In this document: positions 1-15,170 of the stretch, piece after piece
Position numbering within the stretch: position 1 is the first letter of the stretch
How the letters are laid out: every line of letters starts with the position of its first letter
Assembly: GCF_010550605.1 (NCBI RefSeq)
Contig: NZ_JAAGNI010000261.1
Coordinates: 62,001-126,000 of the forward strand
Origin: Streptomyces sp. SID9727
GTDB taxonomy: Bacteria; Actinomycetota; Actinomycetes; Streptomycetales; Streptomycetaceae
Direction: 5' to 3'
Length of the DNA stretch: 64,000 nt
Notes under the pieces: model-generated
Databases searched by the model: none
What the model saw: only the letters and a program-made list of their open reading frames with translations
Told to the model about the DNA's origin: nothing
Made by a program: the position numbers and the translations under genes

Positions 1-2
1 TC

Positions 3-734
3 GAGGACGAGGAACGCGAGGCCTACGTCGTCCTGATGGAACGGCTGCCCCGGGACGACCGGCCGTGGTCCCCCGACCGGGTCGAGCAGGCGCTGGCCGC
101 CATCGCGCGGGTCCACGGCCACTGGCTCGGCCGGGACCGGCAACTCCTCGCCGAGGGGTGGCTGCACCGGGTGCCGGAGCCGACCGCTCTGGCCAAGGCG
201 GGGGACCTGTGGGAGTCGCTGGTACGCCATGCCGCGGCGGAGTCGCCGCTGCTGCTCGACGCCTCACGGGCGCAGATCATGCTCGGCATCGTCGAGGACG
301 CCGGCTACTGGACGCAGGAACTCCAGGAACAGCCGCGCAGCCTGGTCCACAACGACTTCAATCCGCGCAACATCGCCCTGCGGGACGGACAGCCGGTCGT
401 CTACGACTGGGAACTCGCCACCCTCGGCGTGCCGCAGCGGGACGTCGTGGAACTGCTCGCGTTCTGCCTCCCGCCGGAGACCACCACCGCCGAGGTGGAC
501 CGGCTGCTCGACCTGCACGCGCGGGCCGTGGCCGCGGTGTCCCCAGAGGCGGCGGCCGTGGTCGCCGGCTGCGACTGGCGTCGCGGATACCAGCTGGCGC
601 TGCGGGAGTTCATGACGACCCGGCTGGCGTTGTACGCGGCCGGGCACAGCCAGCGCGAGTTCGACTTCCTGCCACGGGTGCTGGACACGACGTTCGCCCT
701 GTGGTCCCTCGAACAGGCACGGGACGGTGAGTGA
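3..734 (+). CDS. APH-family phosphotransferase, 5' end outside window
   Basis: The reading frame is open from the first codon at base 3, so the N-terminal lobe lies to the left of the window and the first in-frame ATG (36) is internal. The visible part is the C-terminal lobe of an aminoglycoside phosphotransferase / choline kinase fold. It has the Brenner motif HNDFNPRN near base 348, with catalytic Asp and Mg-binding Asn, followed by YDWE in place of the usual DFD-type metal motif. The stop overlaps the next start by 8 bp, so the two kinases are probably co-transcribed. The substrate cannot be told from sequence; proteins of this family phosphorylate sugars, choline or antibiotics. Its position beyond the convergent tyrA gene suggests it is outside the biosynthetic locus. 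Confidence 0.75.
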   Translation, partial: EDEEREAYVVLMERLPRDDRPWSPDRVEQALAAIARVHGHWLGRDRQLLAEGWLHRVPEPTALAKAGDLWESLVRHAAAESPLLLDASRAQIMLGIVEDAGYWTQELQEQPRSLVHNDFNPRNIALRDGQPVVYDWELATLGVPQRDVVELLAFCLPPETTTAEVDRLLDLHARAVAAVSPEAAAVVAGCDWRRGYQLALREFMTTRLALYAAGHSQREFDFLPRVLDTTFALWSLEQARDGE

Positions 735-1521
735 GGTGCGCACAGCCCTGGTCGGCACGGACGGGACGGGCAAGACCACGGTGCTGCGCCGGATCCGCGA
801 GACGCGGGAGGTGGGCGTCGTCCACGCCATCCGGTGCCACGACGACCCGCACAGCCCCTTCGCCGAACTCTCCCTGGCACTGGCCGGCGCGTCCGCCGCG
901 GCGGACGCGCTGGGCCGCGTACAGCTCAAAGTCGCGGTGCTCTACCTCCAGCTGTGCCTGTACGGCCCGGCGGAACGGCAGGCGGGGGCGGGCCGGCGGA
1001 TCCTGCTGGCCGACCGCCATCCGCTCATCGACCCGCTGGTGTACCTGCCGTTGTTCGCGCGCCTGGCGCGGGACGAGGAACCGGGCGACGACGTGCAGAA
1101 CTGGTGGCGCAAGCAGGAGCCCGGCGCGGCACGCGCGGTGCGCGATTGGCTGCGGGAGTGCTCCGGCGGCACCGACCCCTGGCCGCTGGGCACCGAACTG
1201 CTGCGGCTGGGCACGCGATCCGGGCCGGAGATCCACCACGAGCTCGGCCGGCGGCTGGGCGTCACGACGCCCGATGCGGTGCTGCTGCTCGACCTGCCGG
1301 TCCAGGAGGCGCTGCGGCGCATCGGGGAACGCGCCGGCGGCAGCGAACTGCACGAGACGGTGTCCTTCCTCTCCTCGACCCGGCAGCGCTACGGAGAGGT
1401 GCTGGACTGGCTGGGCGGGGCGGGCGCCGGACGCGAGGTGGTGGTGCGGCGCATCGACTGCTCGGGGCTCTCCGTCGACGAGGTGGCGGGCCGGGTGTGG
1501 GAGGCGCTGGAGCAGCTGTAG
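727..1521 (+). CDS. Thymidylate kinase-like P-loop kinase
   Basis: A 264-residue protein starting at a GTG that overlaps the end of the preceding kinase gene by 8 bp. It has an N-terminal Walker A motif GTDGTGKTT at residues 10-18 and an ADRHP segment near residue 95, matching the DR(Y/H/F) motif of thymidylate kinases. A C-terminal leucine-rich LLLDLP strand comes before the LID region. Family members phosphorylate nucleoside monophosphates, but many actinomycete relatives, like this one, are too divergent for a confident substrate. It converges on tyrA with 38 bp between them. Probably not part of the biosynthetic pathway. Confidence 0.65.
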   Translation: MSEVRTALVGTDGTGKTTVLRRIRETREVGVVHAIRCHDDPHSPFAELSLALAGASAAADALGRVQLKVAVLYLQLCLYGPAERQAGAGRRILLADRHPLIDPLVYLPLFARLARDEEPGDDVQNWWRKQEPGAARAVRDWLRECSGGTDPWPLGTELLRLGTRSGPEIHHELGRRLGVTTPDAVLLLDLPVQEALRRIGERAGGSELHETVSFLSSTRQRYGEVLDWLGGAGAGREVVVRRIDCSGLSVDEVAGRVWEALEQL

Positions 1522-1559
1522 CGGGGTGCCGGGCCCGGTGACGAAGCGTCCGCGGGCGT

Positions 1560-2645
1560 TCAGTCCTGGATGTTCCAGCCGTGGTCGCGCAGGCTGGCGG
1601 CCAGTGCCTTGGCCGAGGCGGGGGCCACCGCGAGTTGGACGTGCCCGGTCTGCCGGCCGGTGGAGTGCTCGACGGCGACGTCCTCGATGTTTACCCCGAG
1701 GAAGCCGACCTCGCCGAAGAGGCGGCCGAGTTCGCCGGGCTGGTCGCCGAGCACGACGGTGACGGCCTCGTAGGAGGCGGGCGGCGCGCCGTGCTTGCCG
1801 GGAATGCGGGCCTGGCCGGTGTTGCCGCGGCGGATCAGGTTCTCGATCCCGGCCAGGGAGGCCTGCCGTTCGCCCGCGTCGGCGGCCTGGAGCCCCCGCA
1901 GCGCGGCGACGGTGTCCGCCAGATCGGCGGCGACCTCCGCCAGGACGTCGGCGACCACGCTCGCGTTGGCGGCGAGGGCGTCGACCAGCAGGGCGGGCGT
2001 GGCGGCGGCGATCCGGGTGACCTCGCGGATGCCCTGGCCCGAGAGCCGGACGGCGGTCTCGTCCGCGTCCTCGAGGCGGGTGGCGATCAGGGAGGAGACC
2101 AACTGCGGTGCCTGCGAGATCAGCGCCACGGCGCGGTCGTGCGCCGCGGCGTCCATCACCCTGGGCGTCGCACCGCAGAACGCGACGAGTTCGAGCACCG
2201 CGTTGAGCGTCCCGGTGTCGGTGCCGGCGTCGGGGGTGAGCACCCAGGGCCAGCCTTCGAACAGGTCGGCGCGCGCGGCCAGCGGGCCGCGACGGTGCAG
2301 GCCTGCCATGGGATGGCCGCCGAGGTAGTGCGCGGTGTCCAGGCCGAGCGCGGCGATGTCCGCACGCGGGCCGGCCTTCACGCCGGCCACATCGGTGTAG
2401 CAGCGCGCGAGGCGGCGTCGCTGGCAGTCGGCGAGCACCGCGCCGACCTGTGCCGGCGGTACCGCGATGACGGCCAGGTCGACGCGGCCTCCGGGCGGTT
2501 CGGAGGTGCCCGCACCGAGGGAGGCGGCGGTCCACAGGACGTCCGGGTCGGCGTCCTCCAGGTATACGTCCAACCCGCGCCGGGTCAGTGCGAGGGCTAT
2601 GGAGGTGCCGATCAGTCCGGTGCCGATGACGGCGGCATTGCGCAT
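1560..2645 (-). CDS. tyrA: Prephenate dehydrogenase with C-terminal ACT-like domain
   Basis: Oxidatively decarboxylates prephenate to 4-hydroxyphenylpyruvate with NAD(P)+. The 361-residue protein opens with a Rossmann motif GTGLIGTSIA, has the GGHPMAG segment conserved in TyrA proteins near residue 115, and ends in an ACT-like domain (about residues 290-361, starting VTVVLGDQPGELGRLF). The start at 2645 places the dinucleotide-binding strand at the N-terminus and has an AGGGA sequence upstream; an ATG 48 bp further out is less likely. TyrA copies in antibiotic clusters raise the 4-hydroxyphenylpyruvate supply. That is the substrate of the hydroxymandelate synthase encoded at 61769-62866, so the gene probably belongs to this locus although it is divergent from PKS 1. 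Confidence 0.9.
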   Translation of the reverse strand: MRNAAVIGTGLIGTSIALALTRRGLDVYLEDADPDVLWTAASLGAGTSEPPGGRVDLAVIAVPPAQVGAVLADCQRRRLARCYTDVAGVKAGPRADIAALGLDTAHYLGGHPMAGLHRRGPLAARADLFEGWPWVLTPDAGTDTGTLNAVLELVAFCGATPRVMDAAAHDRAVALISQAPQLVSSLIATRLEDADETAVRLSGQGIREVTRIAAATPALLVDALAANASVVADVLAEVAADLADTVAALRGLQAADAGERQASLAGIENLIRRGNTGQARIPGKHGAPPASYEAVTVVLGDQPGELGRLFGEVGFLGVNIEDVAVEHSTGRQTGHVQLAVAPASAKALAASLRDHGWNIQD

Positions 2646-3300
2646 GGGTTGTTCACGTCCCTGGAACAGTGGAGTGTGAGTGGGTCCGCGCATTCGGCCC
2701 CGCGTGCGCTCTCCGTCCGGCGATCACGCCGGGCGGGCCGACCGCGACAGAGCATATGTCCCATCCACGGAGAGCGCCAGCGACGCCTGGCCGCAAGGGT
2801 GTTGACGGAACGTCAGGTAATTTTGGCCCGCGTCGGTGCGTGGCCTGCGGCATACGGCATGTGCGTGTCGTATGTTGGTGCATTGATTGCGCTTTTGCCC
2901 CTGTAATTCTGGTGACAGAAATCTCGCATTCCGCTTGTGGTTGACTCTGTAACTGCTTGACGCCGCCTGGGGTGCTCATTAGAGTGAACAGCAATTCAAA
3001 AGGCTTTCAGTGTGCGGGCTGATGTGCGCTCGCACGGCTGGTCGGCCGGACGAGTCTCGCACGGGGGAGTGGTTCAAGTTGAGGTATGCGGTGCGGACGG
3101 ATGTATTGAGCATCCGCTGAGGTGCCTTCGGGTTGTGGCGTGAAATTTGACCCGCCCTTTACCCTCGGTCTACCGATTTTTTCCCCCGCCGTTGAAGGCG
3201 GGTCACCAGTGGCTCTTCATATGGGCCCCCATTTGTACCTTTCCGGCTGCTCCATTCAGCGCGAGAAAGTGTGCCGAGGAAGTCTTGGTGGGAAATTTCC
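2646..3300. other. 655-bp divergent intergenic region between tyrA and PKS 1
   Basis: No gene is supported here. Base composition is clearly more AT-rich than the surroundings, especially 2820-3000 and 3140-3250, as expected for a control region. It contains a good promoter-like pair (2957-2985) reading towards PKS 1. In the presumed leader, GACCCGCC (3149-3156) can pair with GGCGGGTC (3197-3204) around a T-rich loop. The leader would be about 300 nt, long enough to hold regulator sites, but I see no recognised operator or riboswitch. Confidence 0.6.
2957..2985 (+). promoter_or_regulatory. Sigma-70 (HrdB)-type promoter for PKS 1
   Basis: TTGACG at 2957-2962 and TAGAGT at 2980-2985 are separated by exactly 17 bp, close to the consensus for the main vegetative sigma factor of Streptomyces. 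It points towards PKS 1, whose start is about 310 bp downstream. Assigned from sequence alone. Confidence 0.5.
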
Positions 3301-10665
<7,365 letters not shown>

Positions 10666-10726
10666 GCCCCGCACGACGCGCGAAGCCCGGCCCCGCACAC
10701 GCACTTCGTGCCGCCGGCCCGCGCCA

Positions 10727-10757
10727 GGGCGCCCCGCGCTTGTCCGCCGGGGCGCCC
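10727..10757 (+). terminator. GC-rich hairpin after PKS 1
   Basis: GGGCGCCCCG (10727-10736) pairs perfectly with CGGGGCGCCC (10748-10757) around an 11-nt loop, 62 bp after the PKS stop. There is no T-tract, which is usual for Streptomyces terminators. It may attenuate read-through into the NRPS genes. Confidence 0.4.
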
Positions 10758-10815
10758 GCGCCCGCCCGCTCCCGTCCCCGGGCATCCCTGCCCGGACATC
10801 CGACTTCGTAGCGCC

Positions 10816-10883
10816 GTACCGCCTCCCCGCGGAGCCCCGTACCGCCTCCCGCGGAGCCTCGTACCGCTTCCCCGTGGTGGCGT
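10816..10883 (+). repeat. Three imperfect 22-23 bp tandem repeats
   Basis: Units starting GTACCGC at 10816, 10839 and 10861 share the pattern GTACCGCCTCCCCGCGGAGC, with the third unit most diverged. They lie in the 270-bp gap between PKS 1 and the first NRPS, about 50-120 bp before the NRPS start. Function unknown; they could be regulator sites or replication slippage. Confidence 0.6.
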
Positions 10884-10935
10884 CGGACCGACCCCGTCCG
10901 ACGGCACCGACCTGCCCGAGTAGGAGTTCCCCGCC

Positions 10936-13900
10936 ATGACAGAACCCGGAAAGCACACCGACCCGGCGGAGTTTCTCGCCCGGCTCGCCCAGCACGGCGT
11001 ACGTCTGCGGCTGGTCGACGGCGAGCGCATCGAGGTGCGCGCAGCCGTCGGACAGCTGTCCGACGGGATCCGGCGCGAGCTCGCCGAGCGCAAGGCGGAA
11101 CTGATCGGCCTGCTCAAGCAGGGCGACGCCGCCGCGCTCCCGCAGATCGTCCCCGACGAGGACCGGCGGCACGAGCCGTTCCCGCCGTCCGACCTCCAGA
11201 TGTCGTTCCTGGTCGGCAGCAGCTCCCAGTTCGAGTACCACGTCCGGCCGCACCAGTACATGGAGTTCGACTTCGCGGAACTCGACCCCGAGCGCTTCGA
11301 GACCGCGCTGGGCGCCATGCTGCACCGCCAGCGCGGCAGCCTGGTGGTGGTGCGCGACGACCTCCAGCTGGAGACCGTCCGCGACCCGGCACCCGTGAAG
11401 GTCCGGGTCACCGACGTCCGGCAGGCCCCCGACGCGGAGGCGCAGGCCGTCATCGAGCGGACCAGGGACGAGATGCAGGCGGCCGAACTCCCGCTGGACA
11501 CCTGGCCGTGGATGGACGTACGGATCACCCGCTACGGCGACGGCCGGGCGCGGCTGCACTACAACAACAACAACTTCTTCAGCGACGGCCCCGGCACCGG
11601 CCGCTTCCTCGACAGCGTGCTGGCCAGCTACCACGAGCCGTCCGCAGCCCTGCCGGAACTGCAACTGGGATACCGTGACTGCGTGCTGGCGCTGGCCGCC
11701 CTGGAGGAGTCCGAGCGCGGCGAAGCCTCCCGGAAGTACTGGTGCGACCGGATGGCCGACTGGCCACAGGCACCGGACCTGCCCCTGGTGACCGGCGCGG
11801 ACACCCGCAGCAGGGCCCAGCTGACCCGCCGCGAGTTCACCCTGACCGCCGCGCAGTGGAGCCGCTTCAAGCAGCACGCGACGGACAACGGCGTCACCGC
11901 GACCAACGCGGTGTACGCGGTGTACGCGGAGATCGTGGCGTACTGGAGCGGCTCACGGCACTTCCTGCTGAACAACATGATGACCCACCGGCTGCCGCTC
12001 CACCCGCAGATCACCGAGGTGGTCGGCAACTTCGCCTCGCTGTACCCGCTGGAGGTGGACTGGCGGCACGACGAGGCCTTCCGGGACCGCGCCGGACGGC
12101 TGCAGACCCAGGTCATGACGGACGTCGAGCACACCTACTGGAGCGGGGTGAAGGTCCTCCAGCAGCTCAACCAGGTGCGACGCACCCCCGGAAAGGCGGC
12201 CTGCCCGTTCGTGGTGGGCAGCGGCCTGTTCATGGGGCACCTGGACCAGCCCGTCTTCAGCCACCTGGAGACCCCGCAGGTGCTGCTCGACAACCAGTTC
12301 TGGGAGCAGAGCGACGGCGGCCTCTGGGTGGTCTGGGACCTGATCGAGAGCATGTTCCCGGCAGGGCTCATCGACGCCATGCACACCGCCTACCGCGAGC
12401 TGCTCCTGCTGCTCGCCGAAGACCCGGCCGCCTGGGCCCGCTCCTCCTTCGACCTGCTGCCCGCCGAACAGCGCGCCCGCCGCGCCGCGGTCAACGACAC
12501 CGGCCGCTCCGTCCCCGAGGGCCTGCTCGGCCGCGCACTGCCCCAGCAGGCCGGCCGACGGCCCGGCGCGAGCGCCGTGGTGGCGGCGGACGGCACCCTC
12601 GACTACGCGCAACTGCGGGAACGCGCGCAGGAGCTGGCTGCCCTCCTGCACCGCAACGGCGTCCGGCCCGCGGACTGCGTCGCCGTCCTGCTGCCCAAGG
12701 GCGCCGAACAGATCGCCGCCGTGCACGGCGTGCTCGCGGCGCGGGCCGCCTACGTGCCCATCGACCCCGGCTGGCCCCGGGAACGCGTGGGCGAACTTCT
12801 CGCGGACGCACGCGTCACCGCGGTGCTCACCTCCGAGGCCGAGCGGGACTCGCTCGTCCCGGTCGCCGGCTGCCCCGTACTGGCGACGACGCAGGCGACA
12901 GCCGTGCCGGGCCCGCCGGCCGTGCCCGAGGGCGATCCGGGGGACACCGCGTACGTGATCTACACCTCGGGGTCGAGCGGCAAGCCCAAGGGCGCCATGC
13001 TCGACCACACCGGCCCGCTGAACACCGTGGTCGACATCAACCGCAGGTTCGCCATCGGCCCGGACGACGTCGTCTTCGGCGTCTCCTCGCTCTGCTTCGA
13101 CCTGTCCGTCTACGACGTCTTCGGCACCGCGGAGGCCGGCGCGACCCTGCTGCTGCCACCGCCCGGTACCACCGATCCGGGGCAGTGGGCCGACCTGGTC
13201 CAGGAACACGGGGTCACGGTCTGGAACTCCGTACCCGCCCTCATGCAACTGTTCGCGGAGGCCGCGGAGCAGGCCGGTCTGACCTTCCCGGCACTGCGTG
13301 TGGTCCTGCTGAGCGGCGACTGGATCCCGGTCCAGCTCCCGGCGCTGATCGGCCGGATCGCCCCGCACGCGCGGGTGGTGAGCCTCGGCGGTGCGACCGA
13401 GGCCTCGATCTGGTCCATCCACCACCCGATCGACCGGGTCGACCCCGACTGGGCGAGCATCCCGTACGGCCGCCCGCTCGGCAACCAGCACTGGCGGGTG
13501 CGGGACGCGGTCGGCCGGGACGCCCCCGACCGGGTCACCGGCGACCTGTACATCGGCGGTACCGGCGTCGCGCTCGGCTACCTCAACGACCCCGACCGGA
13601 CGGCGGCCTCCTTCGTCACCGACCCGGTCACCGGCGAGCGGCTGTACCGCACCGGCGACCTCGGCCGCTATCTGCCCGACGGGGACATCGAGTTCCTGGG
13701 ACGCGCCGACTTCCAGGTCAAGATCCAGGGCTTCCGGGTGGAACCGGGCGAGATCGAGCACGCGCTCGCCCAGCACCCCGCCGTACGGCACGCGGTCGTC
13801 GTCGCCCGCACCGCGGGATCGGGGCGGCAACTGGCCGGGTACGTCGTCGCCGAGCACGACGCACCGCGCCCGCGGCCGGAGGAGCTCATCGCCCACCTGG

Positions 13901-15150
13901 CCGACCGGCTGCCCGGCCACCTCGTGCCGAGCTTCGTCGTCGTCCTCGACGCACTCCCGCTCACCGCCAACGGCAAGCTGGACCGCCGCGCCATCGAGGC
14001 GATAGGCCCGACGTACGACGACCGGGCCCGGACGCACACCCCGCCGGGGACGGAGACCGAGAAGGCCCTCGTGGAGATCTGGGAGTCCGTCCTGGGGGTC
14101 GACCGGATCGGCATCCACGACGACTTCTTCGACCTCGGCGGGCAGTCCTTCGCGGCGCTGCGCGTCATCGGCATGGTCGGTACGCGGCTGGGGCTGCGCG
14201 CCCCGCTCGGGGCGCTGCTGGAACGCCGCACCGTCGCCGCCCTCGCCGAGCTGCTGGAACAGGACACCGGGCAGGACACCTGGTCCCCGCTGGTGGCGCT
14301 CGACGACACCGGCGAGGGGACGCCCTGGGCGCTGGTGCACCCGGCCGGCGGGAACGTGCTCTGCTACCGGGGCCTCGCGGAACTGCTGGACGGCCCCTGC
14401 CACGCCTTCCAGGCACCCGGCCCCGGCGTCGGCAGGCAACCGCTGGACACCGTGGAGGCGCTGGCCGAGTGCTACGCCGAGGCGCTGCTCGCCGTCCGCC
14501 CGCACGGGCCCTACCGGGTGGCCGGCTGGTCGTCGGGCGGGGTGATCGCCTTCGAGCTCGCCCGGCTGCTGGAGCAGCGGGGCGAGACCGTGGAGCGACT
14601 CGTGGTGATCGACTCCCCGGCCCCGGAGCGGGCCCTGGACCAGGAGGCGTCCGGGACGGGCGCGACCGGCGGGACGGAGAGGGCCGACGGAGCCGACGAG
14701 GCGGCCATGCTGCTGTGGTTCCTGGAGGACCTCGACGTCGGCTTCGACCCGGCGGCCGTCCGGCCGTCCGCGGCGGCGGAACTGGCCGCCGCGCCGGAGC
14801 CGGAGCGGCTCGCCCGCGCGGTGGAGCTCGCCCGCGCCCAGGGCCTGGAGGTCCCCGAGGCCGCGGACCTGGCGCTCAGCTGGCCGGTGTTCCGCGGGGT
14901 CATCACCGCCTGCCACCGCTACCGCGCGCGCACCGTCGCGGCCGACGTCACCGTGGTCCGGGCCGCGCACGGGAGGGTGAGCGAGTTCGAAGGCCACCCC
15001 CACACGGAATCCGCGGAGTGGGGCTGGGCCCCGCTCACCGGCGGCCGCACCACCGCCGCCACGACCGACGGCACCCACCACACCCTGCTCACCGGCGCCC
15101 ATGTCGCGGCCGTCGCCGCGCTCATGACCACGTGTCCGGCTCAGCACTGA
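10936..15150 (+). CDS. NRPS, docking-Cy(atypical)-A(Cys)-PCP-TE
   Basis: A 1404-residue terminal NRPS. A TubC-type docking domain occupies residues 1-60, a heterocyclisation-family condensation domain about 75-500, an adenylation domain about 530-1020, a PCP with Ser1071 in GGQSF, and a thioesterase about 1130-1400 with Ser1199 in GWSSG. Specificity positions read by alignment to GrsA give D-L-Y-N-L-S-L-I-W-K, the usual cysteine code. The Cy motif DxxxxDxxS is changed to NNFFSDGPG at residues 212-220, so the first Asp and the Ser are lost; heterocycle formation is doubtful. The TE should release the chain by hydrolysis or cyclisation. Start ATG 10936 has TAGGAG 10 bp upstream. The gene precedes NRPS-B although its TE marks it as the last module. 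Confidence 0.93.
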   Translation: MTEPGKHTDPAEFLARLAQHGVRLRLVDGERIEVRAAVGQLSDGIRRELAERKAELIGLLKQGDAAALPQIVPDEDRRHEPFPPSDLQMSFLVGSSSQFEYHVRPHQYMEFDFAELDPERFETALGAMLHRQRGSLVVVRDDLQLETVRDPAPVKVRVTDVRQAPDAEAQAVIERTRDEMQAAELPLDTWPWMDVRITRYGDGRARLHYNNNNFFSDGPGTGRFLDSVLASYHEPSAALPELQLGYRDCVLALAALEESERGEASRKYWCDRMADWPQAPDLPLVTGADTRSRAQLTRREFTLTAAQWSRFKQHATDNGVTATNAVYAVYAEIVAYWSGSRHFLLNNMMTHRLPLHPQITEVVGNFASLYPLEVDWRHDEAFRDRAGRLQTQVMTDVEHTYWSGVKVLQQLNQVRRTPGKAACPFVVGSGLFMGHLDQPVFSHLETPQVLLDNQFWEQSDGGLWVVWDLIESMFPAGLIDAMHTAYRELLLLLAEDPAAWARSSFDLLPAEQRARRAAVNDTGRSVPEGLLGRALPQQAGRRPGASAVVAADGTLDYAQLRERAQELAALLHRNGVRPADCVAVLLPKGAEQIAAVHGVLAARAAYVPIDPGWPRERVGELLADARVTAVLTSEAERDSLVPVAGCPVLATTQATAVPGPPAVPEGDPGDTAYVIYTSGSSGKPKGAMLDHTGPLNTVVDINRRFAIGPDDVVFGVSSLCFDLSVYDVFGTAEAGATLLLPPPGTTDPGQWADLVQEHGVTVWNSVPALMQLFAEAAEQAGLTFPALRVVLLSGDWIPVQLPALIGRIAPHARVVSLGGATEASIWSIHHPIDRVDPDWASIPYGRPLGNQHWRVRDAVGRDAPDRVTGDLYIGGTGVALGYLNDPDRTAASFVTDPVTGERLYRTGDLGRYLPDGDIEFLGRADFQVKIQGFRVEPGEIEHALAQHPAVRHAVVVARTAGSGRQLAGYVVAEHDAPRPRPEELIAHLADRLPGHLVPSFVVVLDALPLTANGKLDRRAIEAIGPTYDDRARTHTPPGTETEKALVEIWESVLGVDRIGIHDDFFDLGGQSFAALRVIGMVGTRLGLRAPLGALLERRTVAALAELLEQDTGQDTWSPLVALDDTGEGTPWALVHPAGGNVLCYRGLAELLDGPCHAFQAPGPGVGRQPLDTVEALAECYAEALLAVRPHGPYRVAGWSSGGVIAFELARLLEQRGETVERLVVIDSPAPERALDQEASGTGATGGTERADGADEAAMLLWFLEDLDVGFDPAAVRPSAAAELAAAPEPERLARAVELARAQGLEVPEAADLALSWPVFRGVITACHRYRARTVAADVTVVRAAHGRVSEFEGHPHTESAEWGWAPLTGGRTTAATTDGTHHTLLTGAHVAAVAALMTTCPAQH

Positions 15151-15170
15151 ACCCAGCAGGAGGACCCGCC

